Below are positions 36,275 through 47,180 of a DNA stretch of 64,000 nucleotides, piece by piece (within the stretch, counting starts at the first letter, position 1; every line of letters starts with the position of its first letter). The stretch is from Mycobacterium sp. 236(2023). Lineage in GTDB: Bacteria > Actinomycetota > Actinomycetes > Mycobacteriales > Mycobacteriaceae. The stretch spans positions 124,001 to 188,000 of the forward strand of contig NZ_JARSBP010000003.1 in assembly GCF_029623955.1 (NCBI RefSeq), in the 5' to 3' direction. Made by a program: the position numbers and the translations under genes. The notes beneath the pieces are model-generated. The model was not told the DNA's origin and ran no database searches. It saw only the letters and a program-made list of their open reading frames with translations.

Positions 36275-38872
36275 CTACCCGAGATTGGAGTCTCCGCGCA
36301 GTAGCCGGCTCAGTTGGCTACGGTCCTCCAGCCCCAATTTGGTGAAGATCCGGTACAGATGGCCGTCGATCGTGCGAACCGATACGCCGAGGCGTTCGGC
36401 CACCTGACGATTCGTCAGCCCTCCGCCGACGAGCGTGGCGATCTCACGCTCACGGTCGGTGATCGGCAACGCGCTTCCGACAGCATCGGTGGCGGGCGTG
36501 CGGATGCCGCCCTGGCTGGCCAGCCAGTGCGCGCGGAGGGAAGATTCGAGCTCCTTGACGCGCGCGCCCCGGCGCGCATGTTCCCGCGCGGCGTGCGCCG
36601 CGGCGTCGACAGCCATCGCCAGCGTGCCGAGCGCCTGGAACCTCTCGGCGACGTCATCGAGTGCGTCGCCGTTGCGGTCGGCGAGTGCACGCGCATGTAG
36701 TGACATGGCTTCCGGCAGTGGATAGTTCACAGTCCGTGCCAGCTGGCTCAACCGGGGTGCCTGGCTGCGGTCACCAAGCCGGACGGCGGTGTGGAGGGCG
36801 CCCATCTCCACTGCGGACATGCCGTGCATGCGGGCGATCCTGGCCGCCCGCGACGCGTGCTCGCGCGCAGTGGTCGTCTCACCGTTGGCCGCATCGACCC
36901 AGCAGCGCGCGAGCACGAGCTCTGGTTCGAAAACCGCCACCTGCGGCCCGTGCATCTGCTCGGCTTTGCGTAGGGCGCGGTCCGCAGCTGTCGCGTCGCC
37001 GCGGCCGCCTTCGGCCTGCGCCAGCCACGCGGCGGCGAGCATGACCCAGCCTGCGGGAAGGGATCCCGACATCGTCCACAGTGCCTTTTCCAGGTGTCTG
37101 CACGCGGCGTTGAGGCTGCCGCGGGTGAGCTCGACGCGTCCGAGCAGAGCGCTGACGATCGCCTCGGCCTGGGGGACGCCCGAGGTCGTAGCCGCATATC
37201 GCCGGCACACCTGATCTGCCGCGGCGAGGTCTGCGCTGGCGGTGTGTGCGAGCACCTCGGCCAGCCCGAGTGCGTAGCGTTGCGGCCCGGATTCGGAGAG
37301 TTGCGCTGCCCGGGAACCGATGTCGACGATCTCGGCGATGCCGTCGAAATGCCCGGACAGCGCGAGCGAGCCCGCAGTGGCCATCGCCGCCCATGCCGCG
37401 GCCGACGGCGAGGGGCTGTCTTTCAGCGCCGCGAGGCCGACCGCGGTGGCGGTGGCGACCTCGCCGTCGAAATAGGCGAACGACGCCTGCATTGCGGCAA
37501 CCGTGGTCAGATTCGTCCCGCGCGCGACACGTTTCGAGATCAGCGCCAGCACTTCACGTGCCGCCTCACCGTGCCCGCAGCCGAAGTAGAGGTTCGCCGC
37601 CCGCAGGCACCCCCACATCAAGGTTTCTTCGGCGTCGGTGCCGTCGGGGTCGAAACCTGCCAGGAGCGCTTCGGCTTCGGCCCCGCGGCCCTGCCAGCTG
37701 AGTGCATCCGCGAGGGCGATTGCCGCGCGCAGTTCCCCGCCGTGGTCGAGGGCAAAGCGCGCGAGTTCCTCGCCGAGTACCAGGTCGGCCATTTTCACCG
37801 CGTTCTGGGCTGCATCGAGTACGAGTGCGACGTCGGGAGGCGCATCGCTGCGGACGATGAACTGTGCCAGCGCGATCGTGGTCCGGACATCCTCTCGTGG
37901 TCTGTGCGAGAAGCTTTGTGCCAGTCGGGTATTGATTTCGCGGATGCGTGCGGAACCGCAGTTCTTCCTGACCACCTCACCGATGATCGGGTGTCCGACC
38001 TGCACCAGCGTCTTGGCGCCCTCCCTGACCAGTTGTAGCCCGCCGCTGCGCTCGGCCGCGCTGATGTCGGTCTCGCTGCACAGCTCGTGCAGGACAGTCC
38101 AGTCCAAAACCTCTGCTGTCGAGACGATTTCGATGACATCGCGCACCGGTGGTGCCAGCGATGCCAGGCGCGCCTCGACGATCTCGCTGACGTCGTTGCC
38201 GATGGGCAGCTGCGCTCCGAGGCGCCACCGTCCGTCGCGTGCGGCCAGGGTGCCGTCGGCGAGAGCGTCGGTGACCAGTCCCCGCAACAGAAGTGGGCTG
38301 CCCGCTGACAGCCGGTAGAACTCGTCCACCGCGGATTCATCGACGTTGTCACCGGTGACGTGGCTCAACACCTCGCCTGTCTGAATTTTCGTGAACGCGC
38401 CGATGTCGAGGCGCTGCAACAGGTTTTCCTTCCACAGCGCGCTCACAGCATCGGATACTGGCACGTCCGACCGTGCGGTGACGATCAACCGCTGCGGACC
38501 GTCCATGGCGAGCTGCTGAATTAGCAGCGCCGACAACGAATCCAGGTATTGCGCGTCGTCGACGACGAGGACCGTGTGTTGCGCCGCAATCAGTTCCCGA
38601 TACGCGACGGCGAGCATCACCGCGGGTTCGTGGGCTGTGTCGAGCCGAACCACATTGTTGAACGCTGCCAGCGGAACCGAACGTCCGGTCTGGGTGCCGA
38701 GGACGGAGCGCTTTGTCCAGCCTTCGGATTCGAGCGCGTCGGCCAGGAACCGGGCCAGCGTGGTCTTTCCCACGCCCGCTTCACCGCGCAGCACGACGCC
38801 CTTGCCTGCGTGCAGTGCCGTCAGCGCTGCCGACACTTCATCGGACCGCGCGACGAACGGCCAATGTGGCAT
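36275..38872 (-). CDS. Large LuxR-family ATP-binding regulator (LAL type)
   Basis: An 865-residue STAND-type regulator. Walker A GEAGVGKT lies at residues 30-37, Walker B near VLVVDDAQYL (about 98-107), followed by a long alpha-helical TPR-like region (about 300-780). A C-terminal LuxR HTH (EREIATLVGGGLTNRQVAERLGVSVRTIDGHLYRIFTKLGLEDRSQLSRLL) ends the protein. Such regulators multimerise with ATP and an inducer to activate sugar, sterol or secondary-metabolism genes. The inducer is unknown. A perfect 16-bp palindrome lies 18 bases upstream of the start, a candidate autoregulatory site. The long helical part has many Ala-rich repeats but no frameshift. Confidence 0.85.
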   Translation of the reverse strand: MPHWPFVARSDEVSAALTALHAGKGVVLRGEAGVGKTTLARFLADALESEGWTKRSVLGTQTGRSVPLAAFNNVVRLDTAHEPAVMLAVAYRELIAAQHTVLVVDDAQYLDSLSALLIQQLAMDGPQRLIVTARSDVPVSDAVSALWKENLLQRLDIGAFTKIQTGEVLSHVTGDNVDESAVDEFYRLSAGSPLLLRGLVTDALADGTLAARDGRWRLGAQLPIGNDVSEIVEARLASLAPPVRDVIEIVSTAEVLDWTVLHELCSETDISAAERSGGLQLVREGAKTLVQVGHPIIGEVVRKNCGSARIREINTRLAQSFSHRPREDVRTTIALAQFIVRSDAPPDVALVLDAAQNAVKMADLVLGEELARFALDHGGELRAAIALADALSWQGRGAEAEALLAGFDPDGTDAEETLMWGCLRAANLYFGCGHGEAAREVLALISKRVARGTNLTTVAAMQASFAYFDGEVATATAVGLAALKDSPSPSAAAWAAMATAGSLALSGHFDGIAEIVDIGSRAAQLSESGPQRYALGLAEVLAHTASADLAAADQVCRRYAATTSGVPQAEAIVSALLGRVELTRGSLNAACRHLEKALWTMSGSLPAGWVMLAAAWLAQAEGGRGDATAADRALRKAEQMHGPQVAVFEPELVLARCWVDAANGETTTAREHASRAARIARMHGMSAVEMGALHTAVRLGDRSQAPRLSQLARTVNYPLPEAMSLHARALADRNGDALDDVAERFQALGTLAMAVDAAAHAAREHARRGARVKELESSLRAHWLASQGGIRTPATDAVGSALPITDREREIATLVGGGLTNRQVAERLGVSVRTIDGHLYRIFTKLGLEDRSQLSRLLRGDSNLG

Positions 38873-38889
38873 GACCGACCCCCGGGTGT

Positions 38890-38905
38890 GCCATTGATCA
38901 ATGGC
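38890..38905. promoter_or_regulatory. Perfect 16-bp palindrome upstream of the LuxR regulator gene
   Basis: GCCATTGATCAATGGC equals its own reverse complement. It lies between the mutY stop and the LuxR gene start, in the promoter position of the latter. It is a likely protein-binding operator; autoregulation is inference. Confidence 0.5.
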
Positions 38906-38955
38906 TGTTCCAGATGGTACGCCCGCGTCAATTTATTGGCGCATGGTTTTCGCGC

Positions 38956-39855
38956 TCACTCGCCCTCGCCGCACAGTGCGAAGCGGCCGTCGGCGGTCTG
39001 TTCCACGAGTCCGTCCACAAGCAGCGAACCCAGGGCACGGTCGCGCTGCGCGGTGTCGGTCGTCCAGGCCAGGTCCAGTTCGGCCCGCGTGACAGGGGCA
39101 TCGTTGCCGCGCAGCACGTCGAGCAGTCGCCCGCGAACCTGGCGGTCGGTGCCCGCGTACCGTTGCGCCTTCTTGGCGGGCCCGGGACCCGCCGGGAATC
39201 CCAGTGCGCGCCATTGGCAATGCCTCAGCGGGCACAGACCGCACCGAGGGGCTCGTGCTGTGCACACCGTCGCACCGAGCTCCATCAGCGCCACCGAGAA
39301 CTGCGGCGCCGTCTCGTCGTGCGGGAGCAGCGCCTCGACGTCGCCGAGGTCTCGTGACGACGGGGAGCCGGCGTCGTGGCGGCCGTGCACGACGCGAGCG
39401 ACCACCCGGCGCACGTTGGTGTCGACCACCGGAACCCGCTGCCGGTAGGCGAAGCACGCGACGGCCCGCGCCGTGTAGGTGCCGATGCCCGGCAGCGTCA
39501 ACAGTGTCTCGACGTCATCGGGCACGACGTCGCCGTACCGGGTGGCGATCGTCACCGCGCATTCGTGCAAACGCTTCGCCCGGCGCGGGTAGCCGAGTTT
39601 GCCCCAGGCCCGCAGAACGTCGGCGGCGCTTGCGGCCGCCGTCTCCGACGGGGTGGGCCAGCGCGCGATCCAATCCAGCCAGATCGGCTCGACCCGGGCG
39701 ACAGGTGTCTGCTGCAACATGAATTCGCTGACCAGAATCTGCCAGGCTGAGACGCCCGGCCGCCGCCACGGCAGATCGCGTTGCTCGCGGTCGTACCAAC
39801 CGATCAACTCGTTCGGATCGATCAACGAGACCGGCTCGGGCACAATGACGGCCAT
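38956..39855 (-). CDS. mutY: A/G-specific adenine DNA glycosylase MutY
   Basis: A 299-residue base-excision enzyme removing adenine opposite 8-oxoguanine. The HhH motif with catalytic Asp is LPGIGTYTARAVACFAYRQRVPVVDTNVRRVV. The C-terminal [4Fe-4S] cluster is formed by CTARAPRCGLCPLRHC in the usual C-x6-C-x2-C-x5-C spacing. SEFMLQQTPVARV is the early signature. The C-terminal NUDIX-like part is short, as in M. tuberculosis. ATG 39855 or GTG 39846 may start it; either leaves essentially no gap from the divergent canB. Confidence 0.93.
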   Translation of the reverse strand: MAVIVPEPVSLIDPNELIGWYDREQRDLPWRRPGVSAWQILVSEFMLQQTPVARVEPIWLDWIARWPTPSETAAASAADVLRAWGKLGYPRRAKRLHECAVTIATRYGDVVPDDVETLLTLPGIGTYTARAVACFAYRQRVPVVDTNVRRVVARVVHGRHDAGSPSSRDLGDVEALLPHDETAPQFSVALMELGATVCTARAPRCGLCPLRHCQWRALGFPAGPGPAKKAQRYAGTDRQVRGRLLDVLRGNDAPVTRAELDLAWTTDTAQRDRALGSLLVDGLVEQTADGRFALCGEGE

Positions 39856-40474
39856 GCCTAACACGAACCCGTTGACCGCTTGGAAAGCACTCAAGGAGGG
39901 TAACGACCGCTTCGTCTCGGGGAAGGTCGAGCACCCCGATCAAAGTGCCGAGCACCGCGCCAGCCTCGCGGCGGCGCAGAAGCCGACCGCGATCGTGTTC
40001 GGTTGCTCCGACAGCCGCGTCGCCGCCGAGATCATCTTCGATCAGGGTCTCGGTGACATGTTCGTCATCCGCACAGCGGGCCATGTGATCGACGGCGCCG
40101 TCCTCGGCTCCATCGAGTACGCCGTCACCGTCCTCAACGTGCCTCTGATCGTCGTGCTGGGCCACGACAGCTGTGGTGCCGTCGGCGCGACGCTGGCGGC
40201 GATCGACACCGGTGACGTGCCCGGCGGATACGTCCGCGACGTGGTCGAGCGGGTGACGCCGTCGATCCTCGTCGGCCGCCGCGACGGCCTTGCGCGTGTC
40301 GACGAATTCGAGGCCAGGCACGTCATCGAGACCGGCAAACAGCTGCTGGAGCGTTCGACCGCCGTCGCCAACGCGGTCGAGTCGGGCAGGGTGGCGATCG
40401 TCGGCCTGACCTACCACCTGGCGGACGGCCAGGTGGTGTTGCGCGACCATATCGGTGACATCGGCGAAAGCTAG
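39854..40474 (+). CDS. canB: Beta-carbonic anhydrase
   Basis: The 206-residue beta-class carbonic anhydrase interconverts CO2 and bicarbonate. Zinc ligands are the Cys in FGCSDSR (with the Asp-Arg dyad) and His/Cys in LGHDSCGAV. MPNTNPLTAWKALKEGNDRFVSG is the normal mycobacterial N-terminus, supporting ATG 39854; an in-frame ATG at 39845 also exists. The start overlaps the mutY start on the other strand by two bases, an unusually tight divergent arrangement. M. tuberculosis CanB (Rv3588c) is also next to mutY. Confidence 0.94.
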   Translation: MPNTNPLTAWKALKEGNDRFVSGKVEHPDQSAEHRASLAAAQKPTAIVFGCSDSRVAAEIIFDQGLGDMFVIRTAGHVIDGAVLGSIEYAVTVLNVPLIVVLGHDSCGAVGATLAAIDTGDVPGGYVRDVVERVTPSILVGRRDGLARVDEFEARHVIETGKQLLERSTAVANAVESGRVAIVGLTYHLADGQVVLRDHIGDIGES

Positions 40475-40530
40475 GCGACACGCCGAGCAACCTCGGACAG
40501 GGCGGGATGACGTGCCCTTACCGTGATGTT

Positions 40531-41292
40531 GTGCTGGATCTGGAACCGCATGGGCCTCTGCCCAGGCAAATTTATTGGCGACGCAGGGCGCTGGCGATCG
40601 GTCTTGCCGCGTTGGTCATCGGCATTGTGGTCGCCGTGATCACGGTGGTCGTGCTGAACACCAGCAGCACCGAGCAGCCGACCGCGAACGAGTCGACGGC
40701 TGCGACGGGAGAAGCCGCCCCGCCGACGCCGCTGCCAGGGGAGAACCCCGAGGTCAAGTCCCCGATCCAGCCCCCGGCCCAGCAGGCGCCACCGCCAACG
40801 CCGACCCCGACGGCTGCGGTGGCGCCGCCGCCGATCCTCAAAGAGGGCGACGACTGCCCCGACTCGACGCTGGCGGTCAAGGGCATCACGAACCAGCCGC
40901 AGTTCATCGTCGGTGACCAGCCGAAGTTCACGATGGTCGTCACCAACATCGGTCTCGTCGCCTGCCAGCGCGACGTCGGTGCTGCGGTGCTGGCCGCCTA
41001 CGTGTACACGCTGGAGAACAATCGCCTGTGGTCGAACCTCGATTGCGCGCCGTCCAACGAGACGCTGATCAAGACGTTCCAGCCCGGCGAGCAGGTCACC
41101 ACCGAGGTGACGTGGACCGGGATGGGTTCTGCGCCGAACTGCCCGCTGCCGCGGCAGCCGATCGGGCCCGGCATGTACAACCTGGTCGTCCAGCTCGGAA
41201 ACCTCAGGTCTGCCCCGGTGCCATTCATCCTGGCCGAGGCGGCGCCGCCGCCGAACCCGCAGCCAGGGCCGGCACCAGCTCCCGTCGGTTAA
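40531..41292 (+). CDS. Membrane-anchored secreted protein (Rv3587c-like)
   Basis: About 253 residues. A short cytoplasmic tail ([16 protein letters not shown]) is followed by one membrane helix (about residues 20-42). A Pro/Thr-rich linker comes next, then an extracytoplasmic beta domain of about 140 residues with four cysteines ([31 protein letters not shown]), probably two disulfides. The M. tuberculosis counterpart Rv3587c is a cell-wall-associated protein of unknown function. GTG 40531 is chosen, but ATG 40507 is in frame. It converges on disA, overlapping it by four bases. Confidence 0.82.
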   Translation: MLDLEPHGPLPRQIYWRRRALAIGLAALVIGIVVAVITVVVLNTSSTEQPTANESTAATGEAAPPTPLPGENPEVKSPIQPPAQQAPPPTPTPTAAVAPPPILKEGDDCPDSTLAVKGITNQPQFIVGDQPKFTMVVTNIGLVACQRDVGAAVLAAYVYTLENNRLWSNLDCAPSNETLIKTFQPGEQVTTEVTWTGMGSAPNCPLPRQPIGPGMYNLVVQLGNLRSAPVPFILAEAAPPPNPQPGPAPAPVG

Positions 41293-42410
41293 GCCAGCCG
41301 GTCGGCGATGGTCGACTCGGCCAGCTGGGAGAGCCCTTCCCTGATGTGGCGCGCCCACATGGAGCCGATGCCCTCGACGGACTGAAGGTCGCTGGCGCTC
41401 GCGGCGAGCAGCCCCTGCAGTGAGCCGAAGTTCCGCACCAGCAGGTCGACGTGGGCGAATTGCAGCCGCGGAATGCCCGACATCGCTCGGTAGCCGCGTG
41501 AGCTCATTGCGGAGTCCTGCGCTTCTGCCGTCGACGGGTATCCGAAAACCCTTGCCAGCGTGGTGAAGTCGAGCAGCTCATTGTCGGAGAGCCCGTCGAG
41601 TTCTTCGAGTGTCGCCGTCACCTGCGCCGACAGCGGAGGGTCGGGGTTTGCGTGATAGTCGCGCACGATCAGCTCGCGGTCGGTCTCGTTGTCGCCGACG
41701 AGCTCGTCGAGCTGGAGCTTGAGCTGGCGCCCGTCGGTGCCGAGTTCGACGACGTCCGAGTCGATCTCCAGGCTGATGCGTCGCACCATCTCCAACCGCT
41801 GGACAACCGTCATGACGTCGCGCAGCGTCACGAAGTCCTCGATCTCGGCGGCCGACAGCTGTCTGCTGACCTCGTCGAGACGCGTCTTGTAGCGCTCCAG
41901 GGTGTCGATGGTCTGGTTGGCGCGCGACAGGATCGTCGCCGAGTCGGGAATGACGTGGCGCTCTCCGGCCACGTAGACAGTCACGATGCTCATCGAGTGG
42001 CTGACGGAGATCACCGGGTAGCCGGTCTGGATCGCCGTGCGCTCGGCGGAGCGGTGCCTGGTGCCGGATTCTTCGGTCGGTATGGACGGGTCGGGGACGA
42101 GCTGGACGTTGGCGCGCAGGATTCGGCTGCCGTCGCTGGAGAGCACGACCGCGCCGTCCATCTTGGACAGTTCGCGCAGCCGGGTCGGCGCGTAGCGGAC
42201 GTCCAGCGAGAAGCCGCCGTCGCAGATCGTTTCGACGCTGTCGTCGTAGCCGATGAGGATCAACGCCCCGGTGCGGCCGCGCAGGATGCGTTCGAGTCCG
42301 TCGCGCAGCGGCGTCCCGGGTGCGAGCCGCGAGATGGTCTCCCTCAGGGTCGGCCGCGTCATCGGCACGACGGTGCGCGAGGTTCTGCCCGTCGACGATT
42401 TCACGGCCAC
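41289..42410 (-). CDS. disA: Diadenylate cyclase DisA (DNA integrity scanning protein)
   Basis: The 373-residue protein makes c-di-AMP from two ATP and scans DNA. The DAC domain has the DGA motif in [14 protein letters not shown] and the RHR motif in [17 protein letters not shown] helical spine and a C-terminal HhH DNA-binding domain ([27 protein letters not shown]) follow. GTG 42410 starts the longest form; ATG 42362 ([13 protein letters not shown]) would give the length closer to M. tuberculosis DisA. radA lies 10 bases upstream, and RadA is known to regulate DisA activity. Confidence 0.96.
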   Translation of the reverse strand: MAVKSSTGRTSRTVVPMTRPTLRETISRLAPGTPLRDGLERILRGRTGALILIGYDDSVETICDGGFSLDVRYAPTRLRELSKMDGAVVLSSDGSRILRANVQLVPDPSIPTEESGTRHRSAERTAIQTGYPVISVSHSMSIVTVYVAGERHVIPDSATILSRANQTIDTLERYKTRLDEVSRQLSAAEIEDFVTLRDVMTVVQRLEMVRRISLEIDSDVVELGTDGRQLKLQLDELVGDNETDRELIVRDYHANPDPPLSAQVTATLEELDGLSDNELLDFTTLARVFGYPSTAEAQDSAMSSRGYRAMSGIPRLQFAHVDLLVRNFGSLQGLLAASASDLQSVEGIGSMWARHIREGLSQLAESTIADRLA

Positions 42411-42420
42411 CCCTCATCCC

Positions 42421-43818
42421 TCAATGTCGCTGGCTCGCGCCATTCTGGCTGATCTGCCTCAGTACCTGCAATGCCGAGCCGATGTTGTCGGCGGGCAGGA
42501 CCCTCAGCCCGCGCGGCGGGGACGACACGCCGGCGGGCACCACGGCATGGGTGAATCCCAACCGAGCGGCCTCGGAGAGCCGCTTGTCCATGCCGGTGAC
42601 GCGTCGCAGGTCGCCGGCCAGGCCGACTTCACCGATGGCGATCGCGGTCGTGGGCAGTGCCAGATCGGTGAACGCGGAGGCGATCGCGAGCGCGACGGCG
42701 AGGTCCGACGACGAGTCCGTCAGCCGCATGCCGCCGACCGTGGATAGATAGATGTCGTTCGAGCCGACCGGCAGCCTGGCCCGCTTCTCCAGCACCGCGG
42801 TGATCATCGCAGCGCGGGAGGAGTCGATGCCGCTGACGGCGCGGCGTGGGCTTCCGTTCGCGGGTGAACCGATCAGCGCCTGCACCTCGCCGATCATCGG
42901 GCGCTTACCGTCGAGCGTGACGGTCACCGCGGTCCCCGACACGGCCTTAGGGCGCTGGTCGAGAAAGAGTCCCGACGGGTCGGAAACGCACTCGATTCCG
43001 TTGTCGTGCAACAGGAAACAACCAACCTCGTCGGCGGCGCCGAAGCGGTTCTTGATGCCACGCACCATGCGAAGCGAGGACGCGCGATCGCCTTCGAAGT
43101 GCAGCACGACGTCGACGAGATGCTCCAGCGACCGCGGGCCCGCGATCGCGCCGTCCTTGGTGACGTGCCCGACGAGCAGCATCGCGACGCCGGTCGTCTT
43201 GGCCGTCATCGTCAACGCGGTGGTCACCGCGCGGACCTGGGTGACCCCACCGGTGACGCCGTCGGCCTCGGTCGTCGACATCGTCTGCACCGAATCGACG
43301 ACCACGAGGCTGGGCCGTACCGCGTCGATGTGGCCCAAAGCGGTCTGCAGATCGGATTCGGCGGCCAGGTACACCTCGTCGTGGGTGCACCCGGTGCGCT
43401 CGGCGCGCAGCCGGATCTGGCCCGCGGACTCCTCACCGGACAGGTACAGCGCCCGCCGCCCGGTCGACGCCCAGCGGTGGGCGACCTCGAGCAGCAGCGT
43501 GGATTTCCCGACACCTGGATCGCCGGCCAGCAGCGTCACCGATCCCGGGACCACCCCGCCGCCGAGCACGCGATCCAACTCGCTGATCCCGGTGTGGAAG
43601 TGGCGCGTGGTGCCCGGGTCGATCGAACTGATCGGCACGGCAGGCGAGGCAGGCGCGACGGGGCGGCGCGTCGCCGACCCGCCTACCGCGGCGAGTGCGA
43701 CTTCATTGACCGTTCCCCAGGTGCCGCATTCCGGACATCGGCCGACCCATTTGGGCGTGACGTGATGGCACTCGGAGCAACGATATTGCGAACGTACTTT
43801 CGAATTTGTCCGGGCCAC
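42421..43818 (-). CDS. radA: DNA repair protein RadA
   Basis: A 465-residue RecA-like helicase for branch migration. It starts with a C4 zinc finger (Cys14, Cys17, Cys28, Cys31). Walker [10 protein letters not shown] lies at 99-107, Walker B at [10 protein letters not shown], and the RadA-specific motif is [14 protein letters not shown]-terminal Lon-like domain (about 290-440) contains [15 protein letters not shown] and [17 protein letters not shown] 43818 is the start. Gene order radA-disA is conserved in actinobacteria; RadA suppresses c-di-AMP synthesis by DisA in mycobacteria. Confidence 0.96.
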   Translation of the reverse strand: MARTNSKVRSQYRCSECHHVTPKWVGRCPECGTWGTVNEVALAAVGGSATRRPVAPASPAVPISSIDPGTTRHFHTGISELDRVLGGGVVPGSVTLLAGDPGVGKSTLLLEVAHRWASTGRRALYLSGEESAGQIRLRAERTGCTHDEVYLAAESDLQTALGHIDAVRPSLVVVDSVQTMSTTEADGVTGGVTQVRAVTTALTMTAKTTGVAMLLVGHVTKDGAIAGPRSLEHLVDVVLHFEGDRASSLRMVRGIKNRFGAADEVGCFLLHDNGIECVSDPSGLFLDQRPKAVSGTAVTVTLDGKRPMIGEVQALIGSPANGSPRRAVSGIDSSRAAMITAVLEKRARLPVGSNDIYLSTVGGMRLTDSSSDLAVALAIASAFTDLALPTTAIAIGEVGLAGDLRRVTGMDKRLSEAARLGFTHAVVPAGVSSPPRGLRVLPADNIGSALQVLRQISQNGASQRH

Positions 43819-43874
43819 GCGCTGACGGTAACCGGGAGCACCGACAGAACCGCGGTGCTCAGCGACCGTGTCGC

Positions 43875-44468
43875 CTAGTGACCGCCGGAGTGCCCGCCCG
43901 AGGACTCCGAGCCTGCCTCGACGGCCTCCTCGCGGCGCGGTGTCTCACCGGCCGAGATCGGCACCGCCACGGTGGTCTCACCGGCCTTCTCGAAGGTGAA
44001 GGTGAAGTCGTAGGTGAGACCGTTGGAGATCGGCTTGGTCAGCGCGATCGTCGCGTCGACAGCGTCGGCAGCCTCCACGGCCTCCAGCGCGGTCACCTGT
44101 CCGTCGGGAGAGCCGACGACGAGCGAGCCGTTGACGGGAACCTCGGCGTCGCCGCTGAGGGTGACCGTGCCCACGTCGGACGTGATCGAGACGAGCTTGT
44201 CGGGGACGTCGGCGGAATTGTTCGCCGCGACGAAGATCAGCTCGGCTTCGGATCCCGGTTCGACGTAGTCGGTGGTCTGCGACGCGCGGATGTGGACGTT
44301 GCGCAGCGCGATGTTGCCGGCTTTGCCGCTGGTGCCGTTGACGGCGGGCTCCTGGGTCGCCGACTGCGAGACCTGCCCTGCGCTACAGCCGCTCAGCACG
44401 AGAGACACGGCCAGTCCGCAAGTCGCCATGGCCGCGACGGCCCAACGGCGCGGTTTGTTGGGGTTCAC
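43875..44468 (-). CDS. lpqE: Lipoprotein LpqE
   Basis: A 197-residue lipoprotein. The signal peptide ends in VLSGC (Cys28), the mature part is a beta domain ([33 protein letters not shown]), and it closes with a His/Gly tail (SSGGHSGGH) that might bind metal. Copper-chaperone-like folds have been proposed for the family; not provable by eye. GTG 44468 has AGGAGG 6-11 bases before it. M. tuberculosis LpqE (Rv3584) lies in the same radA-lpqE-carD order. Divergent from carD with 293 bases between. Confidence 0.88.
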   Translation of the reverse strand: MNPNKPRRWAVAAMATCGLAVSLVLSGCSAGQVSQSATQEPAVNGTSGKAGNIALRNVHIRASQTTDYVEPGSEAELIFVAANNSADVPDKLVSITSDVGTVTLSGDAEVPVNGSLVVGSPDGQVTALEAVEAADAVDATIALTKPISNGLTYDFTFTFEKAGETTVAVPISAGETPRREEAVEAGSESSGGHSGGH

Positions 44469-44719
44469 TGGGGCCTCCTGCTCGGCCGACGGGGCGACGT
44501 GGCACGCCGGGTCCAGGTGGTCCCGGCGGTTCGACTATGCAGAGTAGTAGGTCATGAAAGCGCGCGGTAGCGGAGGGCGCGAGCGGCCCAGAAACGCTCA
44601 CGAAACGCTCCGAGAACGCCCCGAAAAAGCCGCCCGCGATGCACGGATTGGCTGGCGTGTCAACCCCTAGTGTTCACTGACTGTGCCCCTGACCTGCACC
44701 GTTGACCCGCCCCCCGTAG

Positions 44720-45250
<531 letters not shown>

Positions 45251-45258
45251 GGGCGGAC

Positions 45259-45753
45259 ATGACCTTCCGCGTCGGTCTCGGGACCGACGTTCATCCCATC
45301 GAAGCCGGTCGTCCGTGCTGGTTGTTGTGCCTGTTGTTCGACGACGGGGACGGCTGTGCCGGCCATTCGGACGGAGACGTTGCCGCCCACGCCCTCTGCG
45401 ATGCGTTGCTGTCAGCAGCGGGCATGGGTGACATCGGCGAGGTCTTCGGAACCGGTCTGCCGCAATGGCGAGGCGTCAGTGGTGCGGACATGCTCCGCCA
45501 CGTTCACTCCATGCTGAAGGCGCAGGGTCTGCACGTCGGCAACGCCGTCGTCCAGGTCATCGGGAATCGCCCGAAGATCGGTCCGCGACGCGCCGAGGCC
45601 CAGAAGCTGCTGTCGGAGCTTCTCGACGCCCCGGTGTCGGTGTCGGCGACGACGACGGACGGCCTCGGCCTGACCGGGCGGGGAGAGGGGCTGGCGGCTA
45701 TCGCGACGGCCCTCGTCGTTGGCGATGACGGTAAAGCTCTAAACGGCCGGTAA
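45259..45753 (+). CDS. ispF: 2-C-methyl-D-erythritol 2,4-cyclodiphosphate synthase
   Basis: The 164-residue trimeric enzyme of the MEP isoprenoid route forms the cyclodiphosphate with loss of CMP. Metal ligands lie in [10 protein letters not shown] and [29 protein letters not shown], and CDP binding in [11 protein letters not shown] and [21 protein letters not shown] 45259 starts 8 bases after carD. In M. tuberculosis ispD sits between carD and ispF; it is missing here, so the preceding MEP step must be encoded elsewhere. cysS follows after 11 bases. Confidence 0.95.
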   Translation: MTFRVGLGTDVHPIEAGRPCWLLCLLFDDGDGCAGHSDGDVAAHALCDALLSAAGMGDIGEVFGTGLPQWRGVSGADMLRHVHSMLKAQGLHVGNAVVQVIGNRPKIGPRRAEAQKLLSELLDAPVSVSATTTDGLGLTGRGEGLAAIATALVVGDDGKALNGR

Positions 45754-45764
45754 GCTGGCCCGTC

Positions 45765-47180
45765 GTGACCGAACGCCCCGCAGCTGTCATGCGGCTCTAT
45801 GACACTTTGTCTGGCGGTGTGCGCGATTTCGCGCCACTGCGGCCCGGTCACGTCTCCATCTACCTGTGCGGTGCGACGGTGCAAGGGCTGCCCCACATCG
45901 GGCATGTCCGCAGCGGGGTCGCGTTCGATGTGCTGCGCCGGTGGCTGACCGCCAAAGGATTCGACGTCGCGTTCATCCGCAACGTCACCGACATCGACGA
46001 CAAGATCCTCAACAAGGCTGCGGACGCGGGCAGGCCGTGGTGGGAGTGGGCCGCCACCTACGAGCGCGCCTTCACATCCGCCTATGACGCCCTGGGCGTG
46101 CTGCCGCCGTCGGCGGAGCCACGGGCGACCGGGCACATTACCCAGATGGTCGAGTTGATCGACCGGCTGATCGAGCGCGGTCACGCCTACGAGGGTGACG
46201 GCGACGTCTACTTCAACGTGTCGACGCTGCCGGACTACGGGAAACTGTCTGGCCACCGGGTCGACGACGTCCATCAGGGCGAGGGCGTGGCCACAGGTAA
46301 GCGCGACCAGCGCGACTTCACGCTGTGGAAGGGCGCCAAGCCCGGTGAGCCGTCGTGGCCGACGCCGTGGGGGCGTGGCCGTCCGGGTTGGCACACCGAG
46401 TGCGTCGCGATGTGCGAGGAGTACCTCGGTCCCGAGTTCGACATCCACGCGGGCGGGATGGATTTGGTGTTCCCGCATCACGAGAACGAGATCGCCCAGG
46501 CCGAAGCCGCGGGCGACGGTTTCGCCAAGTTCTGGTTGCACAACGGCTGGGTCACCATGGGTGGCGAGAAGATGAGCAAGTCGCTGGGCAATGTTCTGTC
46601 GATTCCTGCTGTGCTGCAGCGAGTTCGGGCTGCCGAGCTGCGCTATTACCTGGGCAGCGCGCACTATCGGTCCATGCTCGAGTTCTCCGAGAACGCGCTG
46701 CAGGACGCGGCGAAGGCGTACAGCGGGATCGAGGACTTCCTGCATCGGGTGCGCAACCGGGTCGGAGCAGTGGTCCCGGGTGAGTGGACGCCGAAGTTCG
46801 GTGCGGCCCTCGACGACGATCTCGCGGTTCCGATCGCGCTGGCCGAGGTGCATGCCGCCCGCGCGGAGGGGAACCGGGCGCTCGACGCCGGCGATCACGA
46901 CGCCGCTCTGACGCATGCGATGTCGATCCGGGCGATGATGGGCATTCTCGGCGCCGATCCGCTCGATGAGCGGTGGGAGTCGCGCGATGAGACCTCGGCG
47001 GCGTTGAACGCCGTCGATGTGCTGGTGCGTGCCGAGGTGCAACGCCGCGGGGAGGCCAGGGCGCAACGTGATTGGGCCGAAGCCGACGCGATTCGCGACC
47101 GCCTGAAAGAGGCGGGTATCGAGGTGACCGACACCGCCGACGGTCCCCAATGGTCACTGTTGGACGGGACGGACAAGTAA
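45765..47180 (+). CDS. cysS: Cysteine--tRNA ligase
   Basis: A 471-residue class I synthetase. The HIGH motif is present in [10 protein letters not shown], with the zinc-binding Cys in YLCGATVQG and the later ligands in WHTECVAM and HHENEIAQ; the KMSKS motif is in GEKMSKSLG. The C-terminal anticodon-binding helices end in [26 protein letters not shown] 45765 is used, with ATG 45789 (MRLYDTLSG) possible. The stop TAA overlaps the rlmB ATG by one base. It differs from MshC by its full length and C-terminal domain. Confidence 0.96.
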   Translation: MTERPAAVMRLYDTLSGGVRDFAPLRPGHVSIYLCGATVQGLPHIGHVRSGVAFDVLRRWLTAKGFDVAFIRNVTDIDDKILNKAADAGRPWWEWAATYERAFTSAYDALGVLPPSAEPRATGHITQMVELIDRLIERGHAYEGDGDVYFNVSTLPDYGKLSGHRVDDVHQGEGVATGKRDQRDFTLWKGAKPGEPSWPTPWGRGRPGWHTECVAMCEEYLGPEFDIHAGGMDLVFPHHENEIAQAEAAGDGFAKFWLHNGWVTMGGEKMSKSLGNVLSIPAVLQRVRAAELRYYLGSAHYRSMLEFSENALQDAAKAYSGIEDFLHRVRNRVGAVVPGEWTPKFGAALDDDLAVPIALAEVHAARAEGNRALDAGDHDAALTHAMSIRAMMGILGADPLDERWESRDETSAALNAVDVLVRAEVQRRGEARAQRDWAEADAIRDRLKEAGIEVTDTADGPQWSLLDGTDK

